Assembly: GCA_036346225.1 (NCBI GenBank)
Contig: JARFIW010000836.1
Span: 558,001-622,000 of the forward strand
Direction of reading: 5' to 3'
Length of the DNA: 64,000 nt
Source of the DNA: Platerodrilus igneus
Lineage: Eukaryota > Arthropoda > Insecta > Coleoptera > Lycidae
Part shown: one piece after another, positions 13,401 to 28,400 of the stretch
Position numbering within the stretch: position 1 is the first letter of the stretch
How the letters are laid out: each line of letters begins with the position of its first letter
Translations under genes and position numbers: made by a program
The notes under the pieces: generated by a model
What the model saw: the letters and a program-made list of their open reading frames with translations, nothing else
Database searches by the model: none
What the model was told of the DNA's origin: nothing

Positions 13401-16400
13401 TATATGTACTGTCAGGCAAAACAAAAATTGGTACTGCAAATCAGTTTATATTGGCGCTGCAGCTGTATGATTCATTTCGACTACAAGAGAACTAGCTGTT
13501 CACTCTGCAAATATATTAACATAATAATGCACTGGAAAATCTTTCTCAATTCATCATGTAACGTATGTTTTACCAAAGCCAGGGAATTCAATATTTGCAC
13601 TAATTGTTTGTGAAATGATCACTCTAATGTTAACTGTAAATCAGTAAATTGCAGAAAATGTAGCAAGAAACATTCTACATTTCTGCTTAAGTCTGCTACA
13701 GAACTTTAAATTTCTACCCCAACCACTGACCACAGTTCTGTCTTTGACTTTCGTGCTTTTACCCCACTTAACTTCAACGATCATTTCTGCTCTAATTCTT
13801 CCAACTGCCATAGTCTATATTAAACATATTCAGGGTAGAGAACACAAATGTGTAGCACATCTTGATTCTAAATCTGTGAACTTATACACCACAATTTCAT
13901 TGTGTAATAAATTAAAACTTCTTACCACAAAGGTCAAGGTATCATTGTTTAAACTAAGGCAAAAGTTTTTAAAAGGATACTTGTACAAATCGAAGCCGCT
14001 CACAATGACTAAACAGCTACAATAAGTCTTTTGTACTTTAAAATATTTCTGCACAATTTCCTTCTATTTTTCACGTCCAAGCTATATAAAAATGCTTGAT
14101 GCCATACATCTATCTAACCCCATTTCCATAATAAAACAAAAATAGATATCGTACTAGGAATTGTTTTTTGGCAGATACAATGCTTGATCAACCTCTTGCA
14201 GCTCGATATCCCTATCTATGGAACACACAGTTAGAATTCGTTGTACTGTAGAATTTTCTGTAGATAGTGAATCCACAACCACTTATTGACACCGCTCCAT
14301 AGTTTATTTCTTCTGTCAACTAAGTTCTGGGAGATTGAAAGTGTTACTACCTCTAAGCCCCTTCCCTCCAAAGAACAATAATGTAATACACACTTTGTAA
14401 AAATGAAGATGATGCCTATACCGTCTCCATACTGCTAAATTCTTGTCCAAGTGTTTTAGATGATGCCAAACAAAATGCACAATTTATGCCCATAAAAAGG
14501 TTGTTTTTAACTCTAGTATTTCCACATCCACCGACATTTCGTTTAATGACATTAAACTTAACAGACCTGTTTTACAATAAGATTTTTTTAAATCGTATTG
14601 AAATTTAGATGCTTTGAGTACATTCTAACAAGTGGTTGTGCAAAAACATACTGTTCTGCCGTTTGTTGAAAAGGAACAACGTTCTCTTCATGGAATATTT
14701 TGGAGATCTGAACCTTCTGCACCTTTTGAAATCTCTGAGTTATGTACTGTAACTTATAGAAAGAGGGTCTAGCTATCTCGCCATCAGATGCCTATTTAAA
14801 TTGACTAAACATGAAAATAATTATCTTGACATTGCAAGAATATGTTCTGTGATGTCTTGTTTGCTAGTTGTGAAATTCCTGAAAGAGCCAAATATATCTG
14901 TAATAACCCAACTAAGATCCTACAATCAAGAAGTTTGATGCTTTGTATATTAAACTCTGTTTGTCCTGAAGCTCTAGATACTGTTCAATCTTTCAATATA
15001 TCTAACGTTTTGTAATTTGGTTCTACCAAAAACGTAAGAACGTTAGTCCTATTTTATAAGTTACTTCAATCACTTATTTTTGAAATCATAAAGTTTGAAA
15101 ACATTTACAAGACAATTACAAAATGAGCTATACTATCATATATCTCTGTGATATTCAATCCCTTAGATTTACTTAATCCTTGTATTGTCGCTGCTAGAAT
15201 CTTTATACAACGTTTATGGTTTAGTAACTCACTGGAATCATATCTTAATTCACCGACTGGTATCAAATTGGCACAATTTTTGCCAAGAATTACCATAACT
15301 AAATGACTTGCACATCTTTAGACAAGCTATTAGTAGTTCTTTTAAAGCAGTTAAAGTACATGCCTTTTTAGATGACAGCAAAAGGGCTTATGACACATGC
15401 TTGAATCTTCGTTCACTCGATGCACATGATGATAGTGTCATGTAACCTTTATGTCCTAAAACCACAGTTGCATCTTTTAAATCCTTAAGATTCCACGTTT
15501 GAAATTATGTGGTGCTCTTCTGATGGCTCGTTTAGTAAACTCTGTAGAAACTACTCTCTACATCAATGTCCATGATATAACTTATTGGATCGGCTCAACC
15601 ATTGTTCTGTTATGGACCAACAACAAACCACATTGATTAGAAAAATTTGTATCCAATGGAGTGTCTCAAAACTAAACACTTTCTTGTATTACATCATGAA
15701 TATTTGTTGCCACAGACATAAACCCTGACGACTTAGTTACATGATGCACCTCTGTCAGTAAATTACCTGACCTCACTATTTGGTGAAAGAGCCCTCATTT
15801 CTTGTTAATGCCTATTTACAAAATACAAGGTTTTGTTACTCTCTCTTTTTCAATTGCTACACAAAATAGAACTTTTTTTACTTCAAGTATATATCGCTCA
15901 TTCAAATCACACATTCAGTTTAATCGCTTCTCAAATCTAAACAACTCAAAGGAGTTGTTTAGATTTAATTACTTTAAATTTGAAAAAAGGCGGGTTCAAC
16001 CCCACCACTACAAAATTGTGCTAAAAATAGAATGTGTCTTATCGATTTCTTTTTTAATGGTTGTTTTATATTGCAAACAGGAAGAATGCTGATGTGCTTT
16101 TTAGACTTTTTTTGTTAATGTGATATCTAATGAAACATTCGTTTACTGTAAGTGCCTCATTATTGGCTATACTTTCATTGTATATTCTTCAAAGTTTGGA
16201 AATGATTCATTTAGCTGGCAGATAAATTCTATGGTAGGTTTTTCAATAGCTATAATGAGATTCCATACATTTGAGGGAGTCTATAAAACTTTTCACTAGG
16301 TAAAAGAGACCTGATGGTATCTGCTCGTGATATACAAAATTCTATCTTTCTTAATAGCTATAACATCTTGAAACACTTATCTGCATACTAGAACAATCAG

Positions 16401-19400
16401 TCCATTGCATCTTTTAACTTTGTAGTGCAGAATTGCAATGTGGGTATATTTCCATGTAGCTTGCACACAAAATCTTAAATAGCTTAAACTACTAAAAATG
16501 ACTTTTGAAAATTCTAAAACAATGGGATTTTTATTTTTACCTTTTCTATATATTAAGTTTACATCTATGTCCAAAATCATTGAAAAAATACAATTAACAT
16601 TGCATTTCAAATTCATATACCAAGATGGTCTAAATCGTTTAAATTAATTTACCATTAAATACCATTCCAGATTCATATATGCTTTCATCCCAATTAATTT
16701 TAGTTCTTTATTCCATTTTTAGAACAGTGTAATTATCCACTTTCTTTTGAATTGCAATAAACTTTCAAAGTTGTCGATTAAAGACGTCTGTTTACTATAA
16801 ATACTTCACTACTAGATAATCACCAGCATGATAACGTTTAAAATAAGTATTCAACAATTGACCATTAACTGCATCTTTTAATTGGTTATATAGGGTCAAG
16901 CCCTGCTGCATCACACGTCTAGAAAAATCGTGTTAAATCTAGCGAACTCTGACTTTACTTCTAGACCCTGACTGGTTACTAATGTAAGCTAGTCTCTTGC
17001 GTAAGGCTTCCGAATCGTCCGTAATATGCAAGATGTGCAGAAAGTTCCGTTTTACGGTCTGATGCTACCGTTAATTAATACATTTACATGCGTTATCTCT
17101 TATCTTCAAGATTTATTACTTTAGTTTGCCTCATTTTACGACTTTTATCGCTTGATTTATGGCTTTTGTTAATTGTTTTATCTCATATTATAATTGCTAA
17201 TTAGTAAGTTCATTCACTTTTATTATCAACGGAATGTACTCGGGGTTTTAACGAATCACGTTCTTGTTTTCAAGTTAAAATACATTTTCCCTTTCGTTTG
17301 AATATTAAGAGGCAAATAATGCAATTGAATACGTGCTTTCGTCAAAATACTAAATTAAATATTGTACACTTACAGGCGACTTCCTGCAACATGAATATCT
17401 TTTCTAATAATCGCATTTACTTACTTCGAAAGGCAACTTTTTTCTTATCCAAAATACGATTAAGTTACATAATACGAATATAGATTGTCCAATCACGGGG
17501 TTTATGTATTTACAATTTAATCTATTGGGTGTTCAAATAAGTTACTATGAAAATGAGTTTTTACAAAATTTGAGCTTTTTTTAAAACTTCATGATTTCCT
17601 GTTATTTCTTGTATGCTCCCTCATACTCTAACATTTATAATTGGCGCCCACACTTGGGGCTTAATCATTTTCACCTATTGGGTGAAACGTAATAATACAT
17701 TTGATTAAGCCCCAAGTGTGGACGCCAATTATAAATGTTAGAGTATGAGGGAGCATACAAGAAATAACAGGAAATCATGAAGTGTAGATATATTTCAATT
17801 TAATGTTGACAGCATATATATTTATTTTTATAACAAAAATTATTATGACAGACTAGGCCAACCTATCATAAGTGTCTAACTATAAACAAACTAACACATA
17901 CTACAACAAATATTTGAGTATAGGAACATATATATTTTAACAATAACAACCCCTATTTGGGTCGTCAATTACTACACATTAAATATTTCTTAATTCTTGC
18001 ATAATAAATTTTATGATTTAGGAATGCAAATTCCTATGTCAACGCTATAATAGGTTTTTGCTTACATTTTTGTCGAGTTTGTAGGTAGTCATGGTTCGGG
18101 TTCTCATCAAATTTTCGTCACATGGATCTTCCAATTGTAGTATGTGCCAAAAAGATGATGTAACGAAAGGTGGGGGAGGTAATTAGGTCATCACATCGAA
18201 AATCACCCATTAAACAGCACTCCGACCAAAGCAACTGTTCTAGTTGAGTCCCGGTACAAAAGTGTCCCAGTAATTCTCAACAGAATTAGTTCGGAGTCCA
18301 AATTATTTTTGCTTTTAAATGAATTACGGTAAATTTAATGAGTATAAGAAATGGAAACTGGTTAGTAAATGATTGAAAAATGTGTGACACGGGTTAAGTT
18401 ACTGAACACGCACCAGTACCTAAATTAACAATAATCGAAACATAATATTTATTTAAAGACTATGTCAATTTTGTTGTATTTCATTACACACTAACTGTGC
18501 TCATTTGCATTCTCTCGTTTTGTTACCAACTTATACCTTTTCCTCGCCTTACTACTGTCACAATGAGTAATATTTATTAACCATTCTGGATTTTCAAACT
18601 TTTGTAACTGATTTATCGTAAAATTAATTTTTAAAATTAACAATTTTTACCATCAATATACAAACACAACGAAGAATAAAGTTACGTTAGTCATGATATA
18701 CAAAAATCTTAGCTATAATTAGTGATGTGGAAGTGTTAAGACTATGTAGAGTTGTACATTCCTAATTATTCGATGTATTCAACTTAATTTCATAAAAAGT
18801 GTGACTTGTGAGATTTTGCATCTAGGCGACTGATATGCTACTAAACTATTTTTTAGTATTATAATTATCTAAACTGTTAATTTTAAGATTTAGTACTACA
18901 AGTTGCTGCCTATAACTCTAAAATACTAAAATATTGAGTGCACAATTGCATTGCTGGTGTGGTGCACATTTCATGTTACCTAAGAGCAACATATACTAAG
19001 CATAGTGTTTGTTATCAGTTATAGAACACTGAAAGTTTATTGACGATTGCTATTTAGAGTAGGTGTACAGAGATATGAATTTTAACCTTTGCAGACTATT
19101 AGTACAAGTTACAAACATTTCTATTATTTTAGCATCCCTGAAATTTTCAAAAATAGCTATAGGAGAAAGATTGTCGAAAGGTGAAAAACAGGGCCACTCA
19201 ATAGTAAGGTGTGGATGACCTACATCCTGTTCTCTCCATTTGTATGTTTTGGTATTTATTATTTCAGAAGAGGCTTCAATAGTGGAATTAGATCTACAAT
19301 ATTTCATTACTTGCCGCTGCTTTTTTCAAACAGTTCAGCTTCTGTTCACTAGGTAGTGGGTAAATGCCCTACATAGACATCATCCTGACCATCTGAGTCG

Positions 19401-22400
19401 TCATCTATCAATATGTCACAAACATTGGTAGGCACCATAATTACAATTTGAACAGGTTTTGTAGTTGCATCACCATTGTTTTCTTCAGCTATGCTTAGAA
19501 ATTTAGCAAATGTTGCTCTCCTAAACAGTACATGCATACGCCCACTGTACTTTTAGAAGGACGTCAGTATTAAACCTTGTGTAAAACTTATTTGATTTCA
19601 ACAGTAAACATAACCTATTTGTAACAGTTATTGGTGCTATCTAAGTATAAACATGTATCACGATATTGCACTCAAAAATAGAAAAAATACATACCCAAAT
19701 ATATTAAAGTCACAATACACATATATTATCAGTTTTAAAATGTTAAAGTGCAGTAAAAACTCAAACAGAGATAATGTCTAGTATTCTAATAGCTTAGGAA
19801 ACTATGTGGTACAATTTGGTGCAAGTTTATTTACTTTTCTACAAACAAGATTTCGAAAACATGCCCTTTTAAAAGGACAATACGCATATTTGGGTTAGTA
19901 AAAACATTATAATGTTTGTTAATAAAAACGTTATTGATCGTTGGCGATGGGTTCATTTCTTTAGCTTAATTATTTAAATGACGTGAAATTCTATTATAAT
20001 TATTTTACCATCTATAATTGAATCTGTATTTGTATGCAAAGAAGGTGGCCTGTTTTTTTCTAGTTTTGTTTTCGAATGCCATATTGTTGTTATCCTCATA
20101 TCAAGTAGCACCTTTTAGTAGTAAAAGTTATATTAATAAATGTACCATTTACTAATACAAAATTCACTTTCATTTGAATATTTCTTACTAACAAATACGG
20201 CTGTTTTGGTCCTTCATCGATAACTATCAAAAACGTGCAATTGTTTGGTTATAAATGGGACAACAATGTACCTATAATCTCAAAGAAAATTTAACAATAT
20301 CAAAACATTAAAATTTGAAGTGCGTGTTATGAACTAATACAAACATGTTCTATTTCATGACCACTCCTGATCAATATAATTTTTAGTATGCACGTAGAAT
20401 ACTTCATAGGCTTTGTTGTTGGTCTGTTACCAAATAGTGAGCCATACAATGTGATAGAATTATTACATGTCCTTGAGATATTATAAGTGAGTTAACAATT
20501 TTGAATATCCGATTTTAGGAATTACGTAGTTTATTTTTTAATAATTTAGAAGTGCAAGTATATTTGTGATATCTTGGTGTTGCTTATTCAATATTTAGTA
20601 TATTTTCTTACTTTAAATGTACCGTGCAAATTATATTGCGATACAGAAATTAAAATTGAATGCTACTTTGTCTCAGCTTTATAATATAAAATAATTGTAT
20701 ATTCTATAACAAATACCTATTGGATCAACAATGATATCTCGAGGTTTATCGAAATCTTCCCAGAATAATACACTTCTAAGGGATCCATCAGTAGTTGCTA
20801 CTTCTATTCGTGAAGCACTGGCATCAGTCCAATACAGCTTATAAGTTATCCAGTCAAATGCAAGTCCAACTGGAGATTCTAGAACAATAACTTAACATTT
20901 TAAACTTCATATTATATATTTATTACCCAAATTTGATTGTATAACCATATTTTGGTTACTTCCATTCCAATGTGCACTATTTATTGTGTCTCGTTCCACA
21001 TCTGCCCAATATACTGTGTCATTTTTGGCATCCCACGCAATAGCCATTGCTGCTTTAATACCATCGACTGGAATAACCTAAAATATTAAAGTTACATCCT
21101 ATCTTATAAGAATATTAAAATAAACCATTTCATGTTGATGTGCTGCATTACTATCTAAATGCTTAATTCTTATATCCTTTTTTCTTGAAAAAAGAAGGAG
21201 GACTTCTGGTTGCTGGCAACTTTTTCCATCTGATTTTAACTGTTGTCCCATTCTGCAAACGCAGCTATAAGCTTTTTTATTTGGCAGACACATGTGTTCA
21301 CATCCACCATTATTGAATCCACAATGGTTTCTATATTTAGGTTGTCTTTGAGGGTGAAAACTGTGTATATCCATTGGAAAATGCAAATTTACATGCACTG
21401 TATGTAAACCAGCTCCAGTATTTTTATTAGCTGAATTTATTGATTTAGAATGCCAGTCAGTCCAATAAATAGCATCTTCAAATAATGTCAGTGCAAATGG
21501 ATGTGGCAAACCTTTACTTATAATCTTTTTCCTGTCACTGCCATCAAAGTATGCAGATTCTATCACATTGTGTTTAGCATCTGCCCAGTATATTTTATTT
21601 ACAGTGTAATCTAGAGTAATTCCATTTGGCCAAAAAATAGATTCGCTAATTATGACCTTTCTGTTACCACCATCCATTTCAACTTTTTCTATTTTTGGGT
21701 TGGGTCCCCAATCTGACCAAAAAATTAATGTTTCGCCTGGATGTACTGCAATAGCACGTGGCTTGTCTAAGTCATTGGCAGCTATTATAGCTCTTTCTTT
21801 TCCATCTAAAGTTGCTACCTCTATTCTTCTAGTTCCAGAATCTGTCCAGAATAAGAGATCATGGGTCCAGTCTAAAGCAACACCTCCTGGAGAGTCCAAG
21901 CCCCATCTGATTACATCTAAAAACTCACTTTAAAACTGCATTCTAAGTTATTCTAATTCATACCTGACATCCCAGTTCCATTAATATATGCTTTGCGAAT
22001 AACATCCATAGAAACATCAGACCAAAACACTAAGTCCTTTTCAAGGTGGTAATCCAAAGCAATTGCATTGCGCAGACCTTTTATTATGGATATATATTTG
22101 GTACTACTTAACGAAACCTACAAGTTTAAAAATTAAAATAAAAGAGAAAATTAATATATGCGAGTAAATTCTTCAAATTAATGGTAATACGCTAATTTAT
22201 TAATTAGAAAAATATCAAATTTGATTTATAATGTAGGAATTATATGACACTAATACAAGAAATTAAATCATCATTTTCTAAATCAAGTTTGTGTTTTCAA
22301 ATGCATAGCTGTAATTTTTCTTGACATGTTTATATTCTCTCAAAAAAATGTTTGGCGTTGGAAATACAACCATTCTGGAATAGTTTCATTAGTTTCTTAT

Positions 22401-25400
22401 TTCAACAAAACCTTTTGTTTTAAAAGACATACGTTCACCTCAATGAATTGGCAATTAATTTGGCTCCAATTTGTTAAACATTACACACTGTATCAAGAGA
22501 GATGACTCCTGACAGCTCCTTAAAAGTTTATCATGCACTTTTTGAATCCAGAGTTTGAAGTGGTATTGCATTTTGGAGAAATACACCCATAAATCGTCAA
22601 GCCCTAGATATGCCCATTGTAAATCACCATTCACAAAACTTAATATATTGACTTTAATCCCAAACTCTTCCACCATCGTAATACGAGAAATGCTGCTGAT
22701 ATCTACAAACCAATTCTCCACTCAACTTTATTTAACAACTTTTTTAGCTACACTGCTCCCTCACTCTTTAACAAGCTAGTAACAAATTTTAAATTCATCT
22801 TCACATTACTCAGATTCAAAACAGTGTTACTGACTTTGCTACGTAACTGTCCTTATTACTGGCTTCATGAACTCTTTATGGATAAGTTTGATTAGGGAAA
22901 TTGGAATATGATCAGCAAGCAACTAGCAACAAACCGTATTTCCATGCAGGGGTTAAATTTGCACTTTACTTGTTTATACATTGTATTTAATTTTTACTTA
23001 TTTATATATCTATTGTATTTATTTATATTGTATTGACTCATTATTGTGTATATGTTTCTATAATGTTTATAACTGTGACAAGTGTAACTACCATGTTTTA
23101 TATGGTTACAAATATACATCAATCAACGAAGCAATTGAAAGGATGAAAGTTTAGATTATGGGGTGGTTGAAAAACGCGGGAAGATTTAGTTTTTGGATTG
23201 TGACCATCACATGGGCATTGATATGAAAACGAACATTACTTTATAACAGAAAATTTAGAATTGAATTGACTTCAGAAAGCTATTTTTAATAGACCTCTTA
23301 CTATTTGAAACAGTTTTTTATAATATGCACGCTAATTGTACAGTTAACCTGCCAAGATTAAGAGTGTCCTACACGTCGGGGAGACAGAGTCCCACTATTT
23401 GCATTAATGTTACCGGTTTTAATAATAAAACGTGCCAAAGAAACTACGCTCCTTATTGTGAGTGTCACTGTAAAAGTTCTTAATGGTAAGTGCTAAAGAA
23501 ACAAATTATGGTCTTGCTATAATTTTAACAATTGCTGCACAGGTTTTCATGCTGTACAGGATTTGCTACAAGTATTACACTTTAAAAAATAAAGTTTTAT
23601 ACTTATAGGATGGAAAGACTAAAAACTGTATGTCAACGGCAAATTTGGCTATTACCCCAAGGGAGGAATAGAAAGGAGTCGGGGGGTTACTTAGTTAAAC
23701 AGAAAACAATGTAACCCTAAATTGGACGCCATTGTATCTAACAGTATTAATCAATTTAGTAAGGGCAGATACAGAAGATTCTTTTGCGCTTGACAATTCT
23801 AAATTCTTCTATTTAAATTTTTGGATAAACATTAAATATATGAGAGGTCTTATCTCAACCAATCATACGTCTTCCTAAAGAAATATTTTTAACATAAGTA
23901 CTTCTACACAAAAGGAACTACTAGCTTGATTACTCGTCTATTGTGTATCCGAAATAATTTTTAGTTTTAACTACTTGAATCTCTTTACACATTTGTTATC
24001 TTTCATTATGGAGTGTCAGATCTGGCAGCTAGTCACATATTTGAATAAAAATATTAATTTAAAAAACAGAATTTTGTTACAAAAAAAAACATAGTTTCAT
24101 TTATGCTTTTTGTAAGTGATGGAGCTCCAATTTGTTACAAAAATTAAAAGAGTGATTACTTAAGGAATTTTCTTTCACAAAATATCTGAAGTAACAAAAA
24201 ATCAATAATTTTAAATGCTATTATGGTTTTTAACGAAGCGGATCTCTTGGACTGGAACGATGGGGCTTTCATGACTAGTGGTTTGAACTTACATACTTGA
24301 AGGAGGGTTGTTTAATACAACCGATTTTCTTGTACAGATTCGGTTAAGAATTCCACAAAATACATTTATCACTCTTAACAGTAGGTCACAGACCGCTGCC
24401 CCTAATGGAACTACTCTTGTACTAGATTTAAAGATATTTCAAACCATTTATCTTAATCTGCTGTCCACTTTCTGATAATAAAACAAATATTTTAGATTGA
24501 CTTTTCTTAAAAGATGGTGTTATCGTTCTGAGGATTTTTGCGCATTATCGACCTCAATTCCGATTTACTCGAAGTATAAAATGGAAATGATCAAATTATT
24601 AAAACGATTTATAGAGACAGTTTGACCTGGAAAACTATATCTACCCGGAATTTTATGCTAACCAGAACTGATGCGTAATAGCTACGACTGGCCATGCACC
24701 ATGATTATGAAACAACTTGGAAACCTTGACATAATTGTGAACAACTTATTTATTTTCAATTCCTAATGATAAAAATGTTGTTTAAAACAATCACCTTGAC
24801 GCTCATGGCAAGGTTTCAAACACCTGAAGTATTTGCATTTTCTAGCTTATTATTGTGTATTTAAACTACTCCAGTCACAGGCTGAGCTTGTATATATAAA
24901 TTTATTGTCTGCAATTGTACCTCGAAACTCGGTGGGCCACAGCCAGATCCACTTTCTAACTTCGTGTTCTGGTATCTTTCGTATTTTCCTGTTACGGGCT
25001 ACTTTCGAGAAGCTCCAGAGTTAATTGAAATCAAATTAAGCATGATATTTTAGTTCTTTTGTTTCTAGATAATATAATTTCAAGTAGGGCAGTTAGTGTA
25101 ATTAAAGCATTAAAGAATGAATTTTCTTAAAGTAAATGGGTACAATTTAATATAATACTTAGATAACGCATTAGTTACTCAATAGGATGAACGTTGAAAC
25201 AATATAAACCACTGAAATACAAGATTTCATAGAACATAGAATGTAATAAAAATGTTAAATATGTGATTGAAAATTATATCAGAGTGTCAATAATAAATAA
25301 AATCACACAGTAATATTGTGTAAATAAATTAATGTAAAAACCGCAATACAGGGCAAACCTAATATTTAAAACAGTAACTATTCATAGCGTAATCATGTCA

Positions 25401-28400
25401 TTTCAAGAAAGTTTTAGAATTATGTAATAATAATGATGAATTTATTAATAAGTATCTCAAATATAGGAGAGCCTTTTACAAATTTTAGTTAAACAAGTAA
25501 AATCAATGTTACATAGTTACAATACAAAATAAACCCATATAATATCAAAGCATGTTCAGGCAATGCAGTTTATTAGTAAGAAGCATAGATGCTGCGTTAT
25601 TAAAATTTACGAATATCAATTTGCAGGGGGTTAATCATATTGTTCAATACAGTGTAGGATATTACAATGTATTCATTTATATTGCTGAAGACAGAAGGAA
25701 ACGTTAAACACGGGATATTAATCTAAATAAATCATGATATCACGCACTTTTGATGTGTTTGAATATAAAACGCAATAAAAAAAGTGTACCATGACATAAT
25801 CCCCACTAAAGGTAAGGATAGTGGGAAAAACTTACAGAAGTTATAACCGACGAAAAAATTAATTATTTAATTATTTCCAAGCAGAGAATTAAACAGGTCG
25901 AAATATAGTTATATGAGGAAGTGATAAGGCGGAAGGGGCCGCGCGGTTTAAGTGACAAGTCAAAAATTAAGTTTGAAAACTATAAGTTTGGGAAGTACTT
26001 TAGAAAGTGAATTTGAAAATGTAACGAAATGAGTAAAATGTGGAAAGTTGAGGGAAGCCAGCGGCAAGATGTATCTTGGCTTTTTCCAAAAGGAAATATT
26101 AAAACGGTGTATGAGTTTTTGTAATACTTTGGTTGCAGATTTGGCAAGGAGGTTAACCATGCGTGAGAATTATTCAAACTCGTGTATGCGTCGCGATGAA
26201 GAACCACCTGCGGGTATAGGTAAAATAAGTGAATTGTGTTGAGTTAAGGGAGCTGTGTTAGCGGAAAGAAGGAGAATTGAAATGCTGGAAGTCCGTGGAT
26301 AACTGTAGATTTTATAGATTGAAATTAAACAGCGAGTAATATCATGAGCTTTTATGTTACTTTTCAAAAAATGCACATGTAAATTTTTTAATGTAAACGG
26401 GTTGGTTTTCACATAGTAGGAAATGAAACTAACACGAGAGTTTACTTATTTTGTTAAATGATGCATTAGCGACGGAGTTAGTGTTGGTTAAATTTAAGTA
26501 TAATATTATCGTGTAACGAAATTGGAACAATTTGAAATATTTTAAAATATTAAGAAATATATACATATGGAAATTTAAATCGAAATTTTATCGGTAGAAT
26601 TTAGTGTTAGTTAAAGTATAAAAATCTAGTATTTTAGAATGGACAATAAAATGCTATAACCAAAAAGCTGATGCTTAACTGTTTTTTATGTTTGTCAGTG
26701 ACGTTTCCAGAAGTTGGGATTCATAATGTCAGGTAATTTTATATGGGAAACCGGAAAATTTGGAGCGATGGTATTATTGAGGTATTTAATTTAATAATAT
26801 TTTAGGATGCTTTTAGTAATACCTGGCCAGAGTGGGGTTAAGAAACTTAGTTTTTTTTAAGGAAAGTGTATTTGTGCTTTAAGTTGAAATTATTTAATGC
26901 CATTAGGGTTACGTTTGGGTTGAATTTTATTTTTATTTATTTAGGAATAAGTAAACAGACACATTTGTAAACGATATCCAGCTACCCCAGTAATACAATC
27001 GTATTTGGAAGGCATTTTATTTTTCAATTTTATATAGTTTGACAAAAACTTAATAATTGATTTTAAGCTATTTTAGTGAAAGGTAAAGTATAATGTGATC
27101 AAATTTACGAAATCAAAAGGAAAGTAATCATATGCAGAATAACCGTCTTCCATGTAAGGATAATATTAAAGAGATTATTATGAGAGATGCTTTGACACGC
27201 CTTAAACTATGACAAAGAGAAAAAGTCGTTAGAGTAAGTGATTAAGGTAACGTAGTTGTATTTCACTAATTTTATTTATAAATTTCTTTCGTTTATATTT
27301 TTAATTCAAATTTTTCCATTTGCTTTTGTAATTTTTCCATAGGACCCAATCCCGTACCACTGCAATTAGTCAACGGGTTTCTGCACCTTCAGGATAAATC
27401 AAAATTTACTTAATGTTAATGCTCATTTTACTTTTAACAAATTGTCAGGTTTGATCAAATTTACTATGGTAAATGAACTATGTGCAAATACTGAATACGA
27501 TGACACAGCAATTCTGTTAAGGAAAAGTGCCGAGTATGATTATAAAAAACGTTGTTACCTTTACAAATAAATGTTTTTTATAGTTGCTAATTTTAAAAGA
27601 AATTCGATTTTTTATTTATTTATTCTTACATAATTATTTGGTAATTTTATTGTAATCTTGGTAAGGTACACTATTTTGGCATTTTGTTGAAAAATTAAAA
27701 ATTTTAAAACATTGAAGTAGTTCTAAAAGGTACCATTTCTATTTAAAAAAATATTGATATTGCTAAATATGCAAACGTAATTGCAATTCCAAAGAGAAAA
27801 CTTTAAAACATAGATCAAATTAATATCTTTCTTGCAGAAGGTAATGATTTAAAATGACTCATCGTAAATATAAATGAGCATCAGACTATAGAGTATTGAC
27901 ATAGTAATATTTGCAGGCCCCAGTAACTATTGGTGCAGCAGGCACTTGTCGGAATAAAAAATTGATTGAATTAATATTGAAAGATGTAGAGGATGCAGCA
28001 AATATGTTGGTTATTACAATTCTAGATTCCAAAACAAACATTCAAAGAATCGGCGCTAGAGAAAAAAAATTACTGCTGTACAAGAAATATTTACAGTTAT
28101 GTCTACTGCACACATTGCATAGACTTTTTATATTTTATAAAAACAATAAATGCACAGTTCAACCCGTTGGCATACATACTTTCACATGTTCTAATTACAA
28201 AGTAACTGAATTTTTAAAACGGCCGAAACCTAAACCATATATCGACCATTGCTTATGGTACACATCAGCTACATTATTTGGCAAGCTGGTGTGGTCTGGG
28301 CATTCTTAACCTTCTAACAAGTGAATTAAGCCATGAGTAACTATTAACATTTATGTTGCTTTCTAATAATGTATAGTAAGTTTTTAAATGTAAACGGATT

